Position numbers and translations under genes: made by a program
Part shown: one piece after another, positions 37,780 to 45,872 of the stretch
Layout: the number at the start of each line of letters is the position of its first letter
Numbering within the stretch: the stretch's first letter is position 1
The notes under the pieces: generated by a model
What the model saw: the letters and a program-made list of their open reading frames with translations, nothing else
Database searches by the model: none
What the model was told of the DNA's origin: nothing
Origin: Sphingomonas citricola
GTDB lineage: Bacteria; Pseudomonadota; Alphaproteobacteria; Sphingomonadales; Sphingomonadaceae
Length of the DNA: 64,000 nucleotides
Direction of reading: 5' to 3'
Assembly (NCBI RefSeq): GCF_019429535.1
Contig: NZ_JAHXZM010000002.1
Span: forward strand, 669,387 to 733,386

Positions 37780-37881
37780 TGTAGAACGTCACCTCTTGAT
37801 CAGGGTTCCGCGGGTGGAACGCATTTTTCTCGCACTCGCATGACCGCAGATCGGCGCCACCCCGGAGCCTGGAGAGAGGGG

Positions 37882-39468
37882 TCAGTCGCTGCCGATCGTG
37901 ATGATTCTGACCTCGTAGGCGCCCGACAACGGATCGTGCTGCAAGGTCGAGCGCAACTGCCGCGTCAGTCCCTCGATCACGCGCCCGAACCTGTTTTTCA
38001 GGCCGTCACGCAGGCAGTCGCTGTCGACCAGCGCACGCGACGAGATCCGCAGCAGCGCGCGATCGGGTTCGGGTCCAGCACGCAGCGTGATGCGGAATTG
38101 CGCCGACGGGTCGCACGTCATCGCTAGCTCGACCAGTTCGGTGATGAGGAAGGCGACGGGAACCGCGACGTCCTGCGTGACGTACAGCGGGTCGATCTCG
38201 AGCGCGATGCCGATGTGCATGTGCTCGGGCGCGGTTGCACGCAGGTTCGACGCGAGCTCGCCGCAGACCGATCGCATGCTGACGCCGCGATTTTCCTCCA
38301 TCTCCGCGAAATGGTAGCGGTGCACGACCGCCAGCGCGTCGACGCGCCGCTGGATCGAGCTGTACGCCTGCGATGCCTCGGGCGATTTCGCACCGCGGGC
38401 GTGGAAGTTGATCAGGCTGGAGATGACCTGCAGGTTGTTCTTGACGCGGTGATGCACCTCGCGCGTCAGCTTGGTCTGCCGCACCAGCCCTTCGGCGAGC
38501 CCCGCCTCGTGGATCGCAACCGTACGGCTCAATGCGCGGAAGGTATCGCCCAGATCGCGTAATTCCTGCGCTGGCAACGCCCGGTAGAGCGCCGGGTCGG
38601 GATCGTCGCCGGGCTCGTAGGCCGCGATACTGCTGCGCAGCGACCGCAGCGGGGTGATCAGCAGACGGTCGACCACGAACCACGCGATCGCCGCCGCCGC
38701 CGCCCACATCAACAGCGGCAGCGCGAGTGCGAGGATCAACGGCGAGCCGACCGGCGCGCTGCGCACCTGCATCTCGAGCGCGAGATCGGCGATGCCGAGA
38801 TCCTCGCGGATCGCCTCGCGCCGCTCCAGCGCCCGCTCGCGTCTGAGCGGGACGAGCTCGAGGCGATCGTCGCTGTCGACGATCGTCGCGCCATATTCGG
38901 ACGAGAAGCCGGTCGGACGACCGATCTTGCTGAGGAACGCGCGCGGGAAGAACGCCGCGCCGCTCAGCCCTCGGTCGTCGCCGCTAATCCGCAGCACCAG
39001 CCCGCGCTCGGCGATGAAAGCGGCGGTCGTATTGGCGGACGGCGGCTCGTCGCTGTCGGGTTTCGCGCCGGGAAAGTCGCGCCCGCAGATCAGCCGACCA
39101 CGATCGTCGAGGATCGCGAATTCGGCACCCGCGACCGACTGCTGCGCGAACACGCCTTGGACCCGCGCGCAGCTAGGTGCGTCACGCGGGTCGAGCGTCA
39201 GCGCGTCGACCGCGACGCGAAGTGCGGTCATGTCGCCCGCGAGCTCAATCGAGATCGAGCGGCTGCTTTCCGCGGCGGCGACGCGCAGGTGCGAGCGTAG
39301 TTCGGTGTCGGCGATCTGCGTGACGCGCAACGTCGCGAACACCGCGATCAGCGCGAGCGGGAGGAGCGCGAGGCTCAGGATCAGGAACAGTTTGGCGCCG
39401 GTCGGCCAGCGCGCGAGGTAATCATGCCGCGCGTCGCGTGTGACGCTCGCGGCAGACACGTCAGTCAT
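37882..39468 (-). CDS. phyP: PhyP-like HisKA_2 sensor protein with degenerate ATP-binding domain
   Basis: 528 residues. Two membrane helices (about 26-47 and 243-267) flank a periplasmic sensor domain. A HAMP-like linker leads to a HisKA_2 dimerisation/phosphotransfer helix (LTREVHHRVKNNLQVISSLINFHAR, phosphoacceptor H340). The C-terminal HATPase region is degenerate: the N-box, normally ELVTNA, is ELVELA (445-449) with no Asn, and no DDGxGL G1 box or later glycine loop is seen (SSRALVDSD in its place). It lies beside nepR/phyR/ecfG, where Sphingomonas has phyP, a negative regulator thought to act as phosphatase on PhyR. Loss of ATP-binding residues with the His helix kept fits a phosphatase or phosphotransfer role. 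It starts 7 bp after nepR. Confidence 0.85.
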   Translation of the reverse strand: MTDVSAASVTRDARHDYLARWPTGAKLFLILSLALLPLALIAVFATLRVTQIADTELRSHLRVAAAESSRSISIELAGDMTALRVAVDALTLDPRDAPSCARVQGVFAQQSVAGAEFAILDDRGRLICGRDFPGAKPDSDEPPSANTTAAFIAERGLVLRISGDDRGLSGAAFFPRAFLSKIGRPTGFSSEYGATIVDSDDRLELVPLRRERALERREAIREDLGIADLALEMQVRSAPVGSPLILALALPLLMWAAAAAIAWFVVDRLLITPLRSLRSSIAAYEPGDDPDPALYRALPAQELRDLGDTFRALSRTVAIHEAGLAEGLVRQTKLTREVHHRVKNNLQVISSLINFHARGAKSPEASQAYSSIQRRVDALAVVHRYHFAEMEENRGVSMRSVCGELASNLRATAPEHMHIGIALEIDPLYVTQDVAVPVAFLITELVELAMTCDPSAQFRITLRAGPEPDRALLRISSRALVDSDCLRDGLKNRFGRVIEGLTRQLRSTLQHDPLSGAYEVRIITIGSD

Positions 39469-39475
39469 TGCGCGA

Positions 39476-39634
39476 TCAGTCGAGCTTGCCGAGGAGGGAC
39501 ATCAGATCGTCGGGCACCGCCTCTTCGACGGTTTTCTGATACACGGAGCGTAGCGCCGAACCCATGTCACGGTTCTTCGATTGCGCCGCCGTACCCTTTT
39601 TCGGCTTATCCGGCAGCTTCTTCTCGGACGTCAA
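39476..39634 (-). CDS. nepR: Anti-sigma factor NepR
   Basis: 52 residues. NepR holds EcfG inactive until phosphorylated PhyR binds it by mimicking the sigma factor. The conserved core helices are SALRSVYQKTVEEAVPDDLMSLLGKLD, preceded by a basic unstructured start. There is no ATG in the right place; TTG 39634 behind a GGGGGG run is the best start (any ATG further up would lie outside the predicted transcript). It is divergent from phyR and followed by phyP after 7 bp. An EcfG-type promoter precedes it, which would give negative feedback. Confidence 0.85.
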   Translation of the reverse strand: MTSEKKLPDKPKKGTAAQSKNRDMGSALRSVYQKTVEEAVPDDLMSLLGKLD

Positions 39635-39728
39635 CGCAAGCCCCCCAATCGCCTCCGACTTGGGGAGGCTGGACGAAAGAAATAACTCTGACCCTTTGTA
39701 CGCGTGTGTTCCCGCGCTGGAGCGATGA

Positions 39729-39753
39729 AACCAAACAGCATCTCGATGGTTCC
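39729..39753 (-). promoter_or_regulatory. EcfG-type promoter for nepR-phyP
   Basis: On the minus strand GGAACC (39753-39748 region, GGAAC at 39753-39749), 16 bp, GGTT at 39732-39729. The general stress sigma factor EcfG recognises GGAAC, 16-17 bp, CGTT. It lies about 95 bp upstream of the nepR TTG start. No GGAAC is visible on the plus strand before phyR. Confidence 0.65.
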
Positions 39754-39869
39754 CGCTTCGAGTGACGAAAATCACGCTCCGGGGGGCCAGTGTCTCGGGC
39801 GATTAAGTCGCGTGATTGAAACGGGCAAGCGCCGATCCGGCTGCCTGCTCAAGGGAGGGCTTTCTACCA

Positions 39870-40664
39870 ATGTCGTTGGGTCAACAACTCGCTCCGCATC
39901 TGCCGTTCCTGCGCCGCTACGGCCGCGCGCTCACCGGCAGCCAGATGCAGGGCGACCGCTATGTTCGCGCCACACTGGAGGCGATCGTCGCGGCACCTGA
40001 GGAATTCCCGCGCGACGTCGATCCGCGGCTGGGCCTGTACCGGACGTTTCAGGCGATCTGGAATTCAGCGCATATTGAGGATCAGCCCGACGCGGGCAGC
40101 GTCGACGATTCGGAAGCGATCGCACGTGCCCGTCTCGCGCGGATGAGCCCGCTGTCGCGCCAGGCGCTGCTGCTGACCGCGATGGAGGGCTTCACGCCCG
40201 AGGATGCCGCCTATCTGATCGACGCCGATACGCAGCGCGTCGAGGAACTGGTCAACGAGGCGCTCGGCGAGATCGAGAAGCAGACGCGCGCGCGCGTGAT
40301 GATCATCGAGGATGAGCCGATCATCGCGATGGATATCGAGAGCATCGTGCGCGACCTTGGTCACGAGCTGACCGGCGTCGCCGTGACCCGCGACGAAGCG
40401 GTCGCGCTCGCGATGGAGGATCGCCCCGGTCTGGTCCTCGCCGACATCCAGCTCGCCGACGACAGCTCGGGGATCGACGCGGTTAAGGACATTCTCGCCG
40501 AGTTCAACGTGCCGGTGATCTTCATCACCGCCTTCCCCGAGCGTCTGCTGACGGGCGAGCGGCCCGAGCCGACGTTCCTGATCACCAAGCCGTTCCAGCG
40601 CTCGACCGTGAAGGCCGCGATCAGCCAGGCGCTGTTCTTCGATCAGAGCACCGTGCCGGCCTGA
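39870..40664 (+). CDS. phyR: General stress response regulator PhyR
   Basis: 264 residues. Unusual two-part protein: the N-terminal sigma-like domain (MSLGQQLAPHLPFLRRYGRALTGSQMQGDRYVRATLEAI to LTAMEGFTPEDAAYLI, residues about 1-140) mimics EcfG, and the C-terminal receiver domain (VMIIEDEPIIAMDIESIV, phosphoacceptor Asp in VLADIQLADD, conserved Thr region VIFITAFPERL, Lys in TKPF) controls its exposure. When phosphorylated it takes NepR off EcfG. ATG 39870 follows AAGGGAGGGC. Divergent from nepR-phyP. Confidence 0.97.
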   Translation: MSLGQQLAPHLPFLRRYGRALTGSQMQGDRYVRATLEAIVAAPEEFPRDVDPRLGLYRTFQAIWNSAHIEDQPDAGSVDDSEAIARARLARMSPLSRQALLLTAMEGFTPEDAAYLIDADTQRVEELVNEALGEIEKQTRARVMIIEDEPIIAMDIESIVRDLGHELTGVAVTRDEAVALAMEDRPGLVLADIQLADDSSGIDAVKDILAEFNVPVIFITAFPERLLTGERPEPTFLITKPFQRSTVKAAISQALFFDQSTVPA

Positions 40665-40753
40665 ACGGGCCGTGCACGCAGGTAATGACGCAACATCGAC
40701 ATGGTTCGTTCGTTCGATACGGACCCAAAACGGTTCAGGCGGGTTGAACGACC

Positions 40754-40891
40754 ATGGCGAATGATAACCAACGCGTGCATGTCGAAACCGATCAGGCGCG
40801 TGCCGGATCGACCCCCGGGGTGGGGCGCTACGTCCTCGGCGCCTCGCTGATCCTCGTCATCGTCATTTTCGCCGCATTGCTGCTGTTCTGA
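40754..40891 (+). CDS. 45-residue membrane peptide between phyR and ecfG
   Basis: MANDNQRVHVETDQARAGS is followed by a single hydrophobic helix (YVLGASLILVIVIFAALLLF, about residues 25-45) that ends the protein. Probably a tail-anchored inner-membrane peptide. It is too short for many pipelines. It lies 89 bp after phyR and 106 bp before the ecfG start used here, in the same direction, so it is probably on the same message. No known function. Small membrane proteins at this position are, as I recall, frequent in sphingomonads but unnamed. Confidence 0.7.
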   Translation: MANDNQRVHVETDQARAGSTPGVGRYVLGASLILVIVIFAALLLF

Positions 40892-40997
40892 TCGGACACG
40901 GCTGATGTTGGTGGGGGTGGCAAAGCCGGTCGACGGTAACTATCTTGATGAGGCAAACGTGCCCGGTGGCGGGGCGAAGCCTATGCAACGGAGCGGC

Positions 40998-41639
40998 ATG
41001 ACCCAATCCCCAGCGAGTGCGCACGGCGCGAACGGCGAGGCGCCGGTCGAGCACGTGTCGCTCACCGATCCCGAATTCAAAACTCAGCTCGCGCAGGTCA
41101 TTCCGCATCTCCGTGCCTTCGGCCGCTCGCTCTCGGGCAACCGCGATCTCGCCGACGATTTGGTGCAGGAGACGCTGTTGAAGGCGTGGGCGGCGCGCAA
41201 GCGCTTCCAGGCCGGCACCAACATGCGTGCCTGGACCTTTATCATCCTGCGCAACCTGTTTCTCTCGCAGATGCGCCGCGCGCGGTTCAAGGGCGAGTGG
41301 GACGATCTCGTCGCCGACCGCGTCCTCGCGGCTCCCGCCAGCCAGGACAAGCACGTCGAACTCGCCGACATGCAGCGCGCGTTGATGCATCTGCCGCAGC
41401 CGCAGCGCGAGGCGTTGATCCTCGTCGGTGCCGGCGGTTTCGCGTACGAGGAAGCAGCCGAAATCTGCAACGTCGCGGTCGGCACGATCAAGAGCCGCGT
41501 CGCGCGCGGGCGTGTCGCACTCGAGGCGCTGCTCAGCGACGGCGCGCTCAAGTCGCGCCGCGATCACGAGATCGACAACGGTCGCTCGACGCTCGATTCG
41601 ATCATGGGTGAAGTGGATGAACTCGCCCGCGAACGTTGA
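40998..41639 (+). CDS. ecfG: General stress ECF sigma factor EcfG
   Basis: 213 residues. Region 2 (LRAFGRSLSGNRDLADDLVQETLLKAWAARKRFQAGTNMRAWTFIILRNLF) and region 4 (ALMHLPQPQREALILVGAGGFAYEEAAEICNVAVGTIKSRVARGRVAL) are joined by a short linker, the ECF15/EcfG type. It directs RNA polymerase to GGAAC promoters. ATG 40998 with GGAG five bases before it is chosen over ATG 40905. A 30-residue C-terminal tail follows region 4. Confidence 0.93.
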   Translation: MTQSPASAHGANGEAPVEHVSLTDPEFKTQLAQVIPHLRAFGRSLSGNRDLADDLVQETLLKAWAARKRFQAGTNMRAWTFIILRNLFLSQMRRARFKGEWDDLVADRVLAAPASQDKHVELADMQRALMHLPQPQREALILVGAGGFAYEEAAEICNVAVGTIKSRVARGRVALEALLSDGALKSRRDHEIDNGRSTLDSIMGEVDELARER

Positions 41640-41868
41640 ATTTGGTGAAGCGTCGGCGGTATTTGGCCATCGCCGAACGATCGTCGAAAGAATTTTCAAC
41701 GTACGATGAAGCCGATCTGGCGAATGGTTCGACGCATAACGTCACGTGGCTTTTGTAGCGGGATGCATCTCACGTAGCGATGGTTGATGATCTTGCCTCG
41801 TGACCGCTCCATAGCCAGCGCCTGATAAACGACCGTCCATCGGCCGGATCATCCGCTATGATGGCGGG

Positions 41869-44502
41869 ATGACCGTTTCCGACCAGGATACCCGCAACCG
41901 CGCGCTCGCCAACGCACCGTTCCTCGCCGGACTGATCGCGCGCGAAGCGAGCGACGCCGCAATGCTCGCCGATGCGGAAACCCTCCCGGTCGCGCGGCGG
42001 CTGCGCATCGAGCGGCGCCGCGTCGCGCGCGAGATCGCGCTGGGCGATCTGTCGGGTGCGTTCGATCTGACGGAGGTCACCGATCGGCTCACTCGCTTCG
42101 CCGACGCGAGCCTCGACACCGCGATCCGCACCGCCATCGCCGAGCGCACGCCGGGCGCGGCCGCGACGGGGTTCGCCGCGTTGGCGCTCGGCAAGCAGGG
42201 GAGTTTCGAGCTCAACTATTCGTCGGATATCGATCCGATCCTTCTCTACGATCCCGCGACGCTGCCGTGCCGGCCGCGCGAGGAGCCCGGTGATGCCGCG
42301 GTTCGGATCGCGCGACGGGTGTTGGATCTGCTGCAGACGCGCGACGCCGACGGCTACGTGTTGCGCGTCGACCTGCGACTGCGCCCGTCGCCCGAGATCA
42401 CGCCGCTCGCGGTGCCCGTCGACGCCGCGATCGCTTATTACGAATCGCAGGCGCTGCCGTGGGAGCGCGCCGCGTTCATCCGGGCGCGCGCCGCGGCGGG
42501 GGATGTCGCGCTCGGTCAGCGCTTCCTCGACACGATCCGCCCGTTCATCTGGCGCCGCAGCCTTGATTTCGGCGCGGTCGGCGAGATCCTCGACATCACG
42601 CGCCGTATCCGCGACCATCACGCGCAGGGACAGGCATTCGGCGCAGGCTTCGATCTGAAACGCGGGCGCGGGGGTATACGCGAGATCGAGTTCTTCGCGC
42701 AGATCCATCAGCTGATTCACGGCGGTCGTGATGCCGCGCTGCGGGCGCCCGCGACGCGTGACGCGCTCGCCGCGCTGGCGGCCGCCGGTCGCATCCCGCC
42801 CGCGGATGCAACCGCGCTGGCGGAGGCCTACACGCTGCTGCGCACGATCGAGCACCGCGTGCAGATGATCGATGATCGCCAGACGCACCATCTGCCGACG
42901 GGCGACGCGCTCGACGCGGTCGCGCGGCTGCACGGGGTTGCCGATGGTACCGCGCTGCTCGACCTTCTGCGCCCGCACGTCGCGCGCGTGGCCGAGACGT
43001 TCGATCGGCTCGCGCCCGCGGCACGGGGCGACCTGCCGCACGACCCCGTCGCACTCGCCGATCGATTGCGTGAGACCGGTTTCGCCGACGCGGACGCGGT
43101 CGCGCAGCGGATCAACGACTGGCGCGGGCGTCGATACCCCGCGCTGCGCAGCCCGGCGGCGCAATCCGCGCTGGAAGCGGTGCTGCCGGATCTCGTCACC
43201 GCCTTCGCCGCCGCGCCGGTGCCCGCCGCCGCGGTCGAGCGGCTGGACCGCGTGATCGAGCGACTGCCGAGCGCGATCAACTTCTTTCGCCTGCTGGAGG
43301 CGCAGCCCGCGCTCACCGCACTCGTCGCGCGCGTGCTCAGCCACGCGCCGACGCTGGCGGAGGAACTGGCGCGGCGCACCGACCTGCTCGACGGCCTGCT
43401 CGACGCGAGCGCGCTGGACCAGGTCGGCTCGGTCGCGGACATGGCGCGCGCGATGCGCCGCGTCGAGGCGGGGGCGGATTACCAGACGCTGCTCGATCAC
43501 GTCCGCCGCGTCGTGGGCGAGCGACGCTTCGCGCTCGGCGTCCAGCTCGTCACCGCCGCGGCGGACCCGCTGCACGTCGCGCGCGACTATTCGCACGTCG
43601 CGGAGGCTGCCTTGTGCGTCCTCGCCGATGCCACCGTCGCCGAATTCGCGCGCGTGCACGGCCACGTGTCTGGCAGCGAACTGCTGATCCTGGCGCTCGG
43701 GCGGTTCGGCGGCGGGGCGCTGACGCACGCGTCCGACCTCGACCTGATCTTCCTTTTTACCGGGGACTTCATGGCCGAATCGGATGGGGCCAAGCCGCTC
43801 GGCGCGACGCTCTACTACAATCGCCTCGCGCAGCGCGTCGCGGCGGCCTTGTCAGTGCCGACCGCGGCGGGGCCGCTGTACAAGGTCGACACGCGGCTGC
43901 GCCCGTCGGGGTCGCACGGCCCACTCGCGGTGACGATCGAATCGTTCGCGCGATATCAGCGCGAATCGGCGTGGACGTGGGAGCATATGGCGCTCACCCG
44001 CGCGCGCGCGGTGTACGGCTCGGCCGAGGCGCGCGCCGCACTTGATCAGGTGATCGCCGGCGTCCTGGCGGGCGATCGTCCGGCCCGCGACGTCGTGGGC
44101 GACGCGCGCGCGATGCGCTCGGAGATGGCCGCGCACAAACCGGCGCAGGGGCCGATCGATGCCAAGCTGATGCCCGGTGGACTGGTCGACTTGGAGTTCA
44201 TCACCCACATCGTGCAACTTCAGACACGCTCGGGCTTCAGCCCCGATCTCGCCGTCGCGATCGACGGGCTCGCCGCCGATGGTCGCGTGCCGGGGGCGCT
44301 GCGCGACGCGCACGATCTGCTCACGCGGTTGCTCGTCACCGCGCGGCTGGTCGCACCCGATGCCGCCGAACCACCCGCCGACGCGACGCGTGCGCTGATC
44401 GCGCAGGCGCTGCGCCTGCGCGACTGGGACGCCGTGCTTGCCAGCTTCGATGCGGTACGCGAGGAGGTCGCGACATTCTGGCAGGAGCTGGTTGATGGAT
44501 GA
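41869..44502 (+). CDS. glnE: Glutamine synthetase adenylyltransferase/deadenylylase
   Basis: 877 residues. Bifunctional enzyme that removes AMP from (N-terminal half) or adds AMP to (C-terminal half) glutamine synthetase according to PII state. The N-terminal nucleotidyltransferase motif is GKQGSFELNYSSDIDPILLYD and the C-terminal one is GRFGGGALTHASDLDLIFLF; both keep the metal-binding D-x-D. RGRGGIREIEFFAQIHQLIHGGRD and MPGGLVDLEFITHIVQLQ are the two conserved helical segments. Shorter than E. coli GlnE (946). In the first motif Leu-Gly-Ala-Arg is replaced by Gln-Gly-Ser-Phe, and in the second Lys-Leu by Arg-Phe. Preceded by a 229-bp gap in which I see nothing; bcp overlaps its end by 8 bp. 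Confidence 0.93.
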   Translation: MTVSDQDTRNRALANAPFLAGLIAREASDAAMLADAETLPVARRLRIERRRVAREIALGDLSGAFDLTEVTDRLTRFADASLDTAIRTAIAERTPGAAATGFAALALGKQGSFELNYSSDIDPILLYDPATLPCRPREEPGDAAVRIARRVLDLLQTRDADGYVLRVDLRLRPSPEITPLAVPVDAAIAYYESQALPWERAAFIRARAAAGDVALGQRFLDTIRPFIWRRSLDFGAVGEILDITRRIRDHHAQGQAFGAGFDLKRGRGGIREIEFFAQIHQLIHGGRDAALRAPATRDALAALAAAGRIPPADATALAEAYTLLRTIEHRVQMIDDRQTHHLPTGDALDAVARLHGVADGTALLDLLRPHVARVAETFDRLAPAARGDLPHDPVALADRLRETGFADADAVAQRINDWRGRRYPALRSPAAQSALEAVLPDLVTAFAAAPVPAAAVERLDRVIERLPSAINFFRLLEAQPALTALVARVLSHAPTLAEELARRTDLLDGLLDASALDQVGSVADMARAMRRVEAGADYQTLLDHVRRVVGERRFALGVQLVTAAADPLHVARDYSHVAEAALCVLADATVAEFARVHGHVSGSELLILALGRFGGGALTHASDLDLIFLFTGDFMAESDGAKPLGATLYYNRLAQRVAAALSVPTAAGPLYKVDTRLRPSGSHGPLAVTIESFARYQRESAWTWEHMALTRARAVYGSAEARAALDQVIAGVLAGDRPARDVVGDARAMRSEMAAHKPAQGPIDAKLMPGGLVDLEFITHIVQLQTRSGFSPDLAVAIDGLAADGRVPGALRDAHDLLTRLLVTARLVAPDAAEPPADATRALIAQALRLRDWDAVLASFDAVREEVATFWQELVDG

Positions 44503-44941
44503 ATTGCCCGACGTAACCGCGACCGATGCCGATGGCGCCCCGCTGCGGCTCGCCGATCTGCCGCGCCCGCTCGTCGTCTACTTCTATCCCAAGGACGATA
44601 CGCCGGGCTGCACGCGCGAGGCGCAGGACTTCTCCGCTTTGGCGGACGAATTCGCCGGCGCGGGCGTTCACGTCGTCGGCATCTCGCGCGATACGATTGC
44701 GAAGCACAACAAGTTCACCACGAAGCACGCGTTGCGCGTGCCGCTCGCCAGCGACCTCGACGGCTCGGTCACCGAGGCGTTCGGCGTCTGGGGCGAGCGG
44801 CAGATGTATGGTCGCACCTACATGGGGATCGAGCGCGCGACGTTCCTGTTCGACCGCGACGGCCATCTCGCCCGCGCGTGGCGCAAGGTGAAGGTTCCCG
44901 ACCACGCGGCCGCGGTGCTGGAGGCGGCGCGCGCGCTTTGA
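44495..44941 (+). CDS. bcp: Bcp/PrxQ family peroxiredoxin with a single cysteine
   Basis: 148 residues. Thiol peroxidase that reduces peroxides. VVYFYPKDDTPGCTREAQDF carries the peroxidatic Cys (near residue 40) in the TPGCT motif. The resolving Cys five residues later is Gln, and there is no other Cys, so it should work as a 1-Cys enzyme needing an external thiol. ATG 44495 overlaps the glnE end and the stop overlaps the next gene. Confidence 0.93.
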   Translation: MDELPDVTATDADGAPLRLADLPRPLVVYFYPKDDTPGCTREAQDFSALADEFAGAGVHVVGISRDTIAKHNKFTTKHALRVPLASDLDGSVTEAFGVWGERQMYGRTYMGIERATFLFDRDGHLARAWRKVKVPDHAAAVLEAARAL

Positions 44942-45747
44942 CCGGATCGTCCCCGACCTCGATCGCGGCGGCGTGCCGCGAGGTGCTGATGACACCCGCG
45001 CCGGTCGCCAAGCTCAAGGCGGCGCGCCGGGTCGCCCGCGCGTGGCGCAAGGGCGCGCTGACCCATGATTTCGATGTCGCCATGCCCGCGAAACCGACGT
45101 GGCCGCCGCGCCCCGAATTGCTGCCCCCGGGCAAGATGCCAAAGCGCGGCAAGGCCGGCTCTGAGCGCGGGCGCGTCGCGCTGCTCCACGCGCTCGCGCA
45201 TATCGAATTCGTCGCGGTCGATCTCGCATTCGACATGGCGGGGCGGTTCGGCGGACGTTTCCCGCGCGCGTTCGTCGATGACTGGATATCGGTCGGCGCG
45301 GACGAGGCGATGCACTTCGCGCTGCTCGACCGACGCTTGCGAGCGCTCGGCTCCGCTTACGGTGCGCTCCCCGCGCATGCCGGTCTGTGGGAAACGGCGG
45401 CGCGCACCGCCGACGACGTGCTCGCGCGGCTCGCGGTCGTGCCGATGGTGCTGGAGGCGCGCGGGCTCGACGTCACGCCGACGACGATCACCCGCTTTCG
45501 CCAGAGCGGCGACGAGGCGGGCGCGCGCATCCTCCAGCGCATCTTCAACGACGAGATCCGCCACGTCGGATTCGGGACGACCTGGTTCGAATGGGCGTGC
45601 GCCGAACAGCGCCTGAACCCTCCGACACACTGGCGCGCGTTGATCGAGCGGCATTTTCGCGGGCTCGTTCGGCCCCCGTTCAACGACTCGGCGCGCACCT
45701 TGGCCGGTTTGACGCGCGAATATTGGGGCGGGCTTGCCTCGGAATGA
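44938..45747 (+). CDS. DUF455 ferritin-like protein
   Basis: 269 residues. Helical domain with a diiron-type ligand pattern: HALAHIEFVAVDLAFDMAGRF, DEAMHFALLDRRL, MVLEARGLDVTP and FNDEIRHVGFGTTWFEW. Members of this family (DUF455) are uncharacterised ferritin-like proteins, possibly oxygenases or metal stores. Start taken as TTG 44938, which overlaps the bcp stop; GTG or ATG starts further in would lose part of the first helix. Co-transcribed with glnE and bcp judging by the overlaps. Confidence 0.8.
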   Translation: MTGSSPTSIAAACREVLMTPAPVAKLKAARRVARAWRKGALTHDFDVAMPAKPTWPPRPELLPPGKMPKRGKAGSERGRVALLHALAHIEFVAVDLAFDMAGRFGGRFPRAFVDDWISVGADEAMHFALLDRRLRALGSAYGALPAHAGLWETAARTADDVLARLAVVPMVLEARGLDVTPTTITRFRQSGDEAGARILQRIFNDEIRHVGFGTTWFEWACAEQRLNPPTHWRALIERHFRGLVRPPFNDSARTLAGLTREYWGGLASE

Positions 45748-45872
45748 CACATTGCGCCACAAAGCCGCCATCAGGACGGGCGGGGGGTCCCTACCGATCC
45801 AGGTTCATTCATGCGGGCGGGCGCCGACCCTGACGGGTAGGCGCGCGGCTGATCGATCGACGATGGGGTTTG

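Noticed and set aside
39701..39712. A second GGAAC on the minus strand before nepR as an EcfG promoter
   Set aside because: At 16-17 bp downstream there is no CGTT or near match, whereas the element at 39753-39729 has GGTT at 16 bp.
41770..43728. A 652-codon minus-strand frame across glnE
   Set aside because: Same shadow pattern: low-complexity Arg-rich translation antisense to a clear glnE with conserved motifs on the plus strand.
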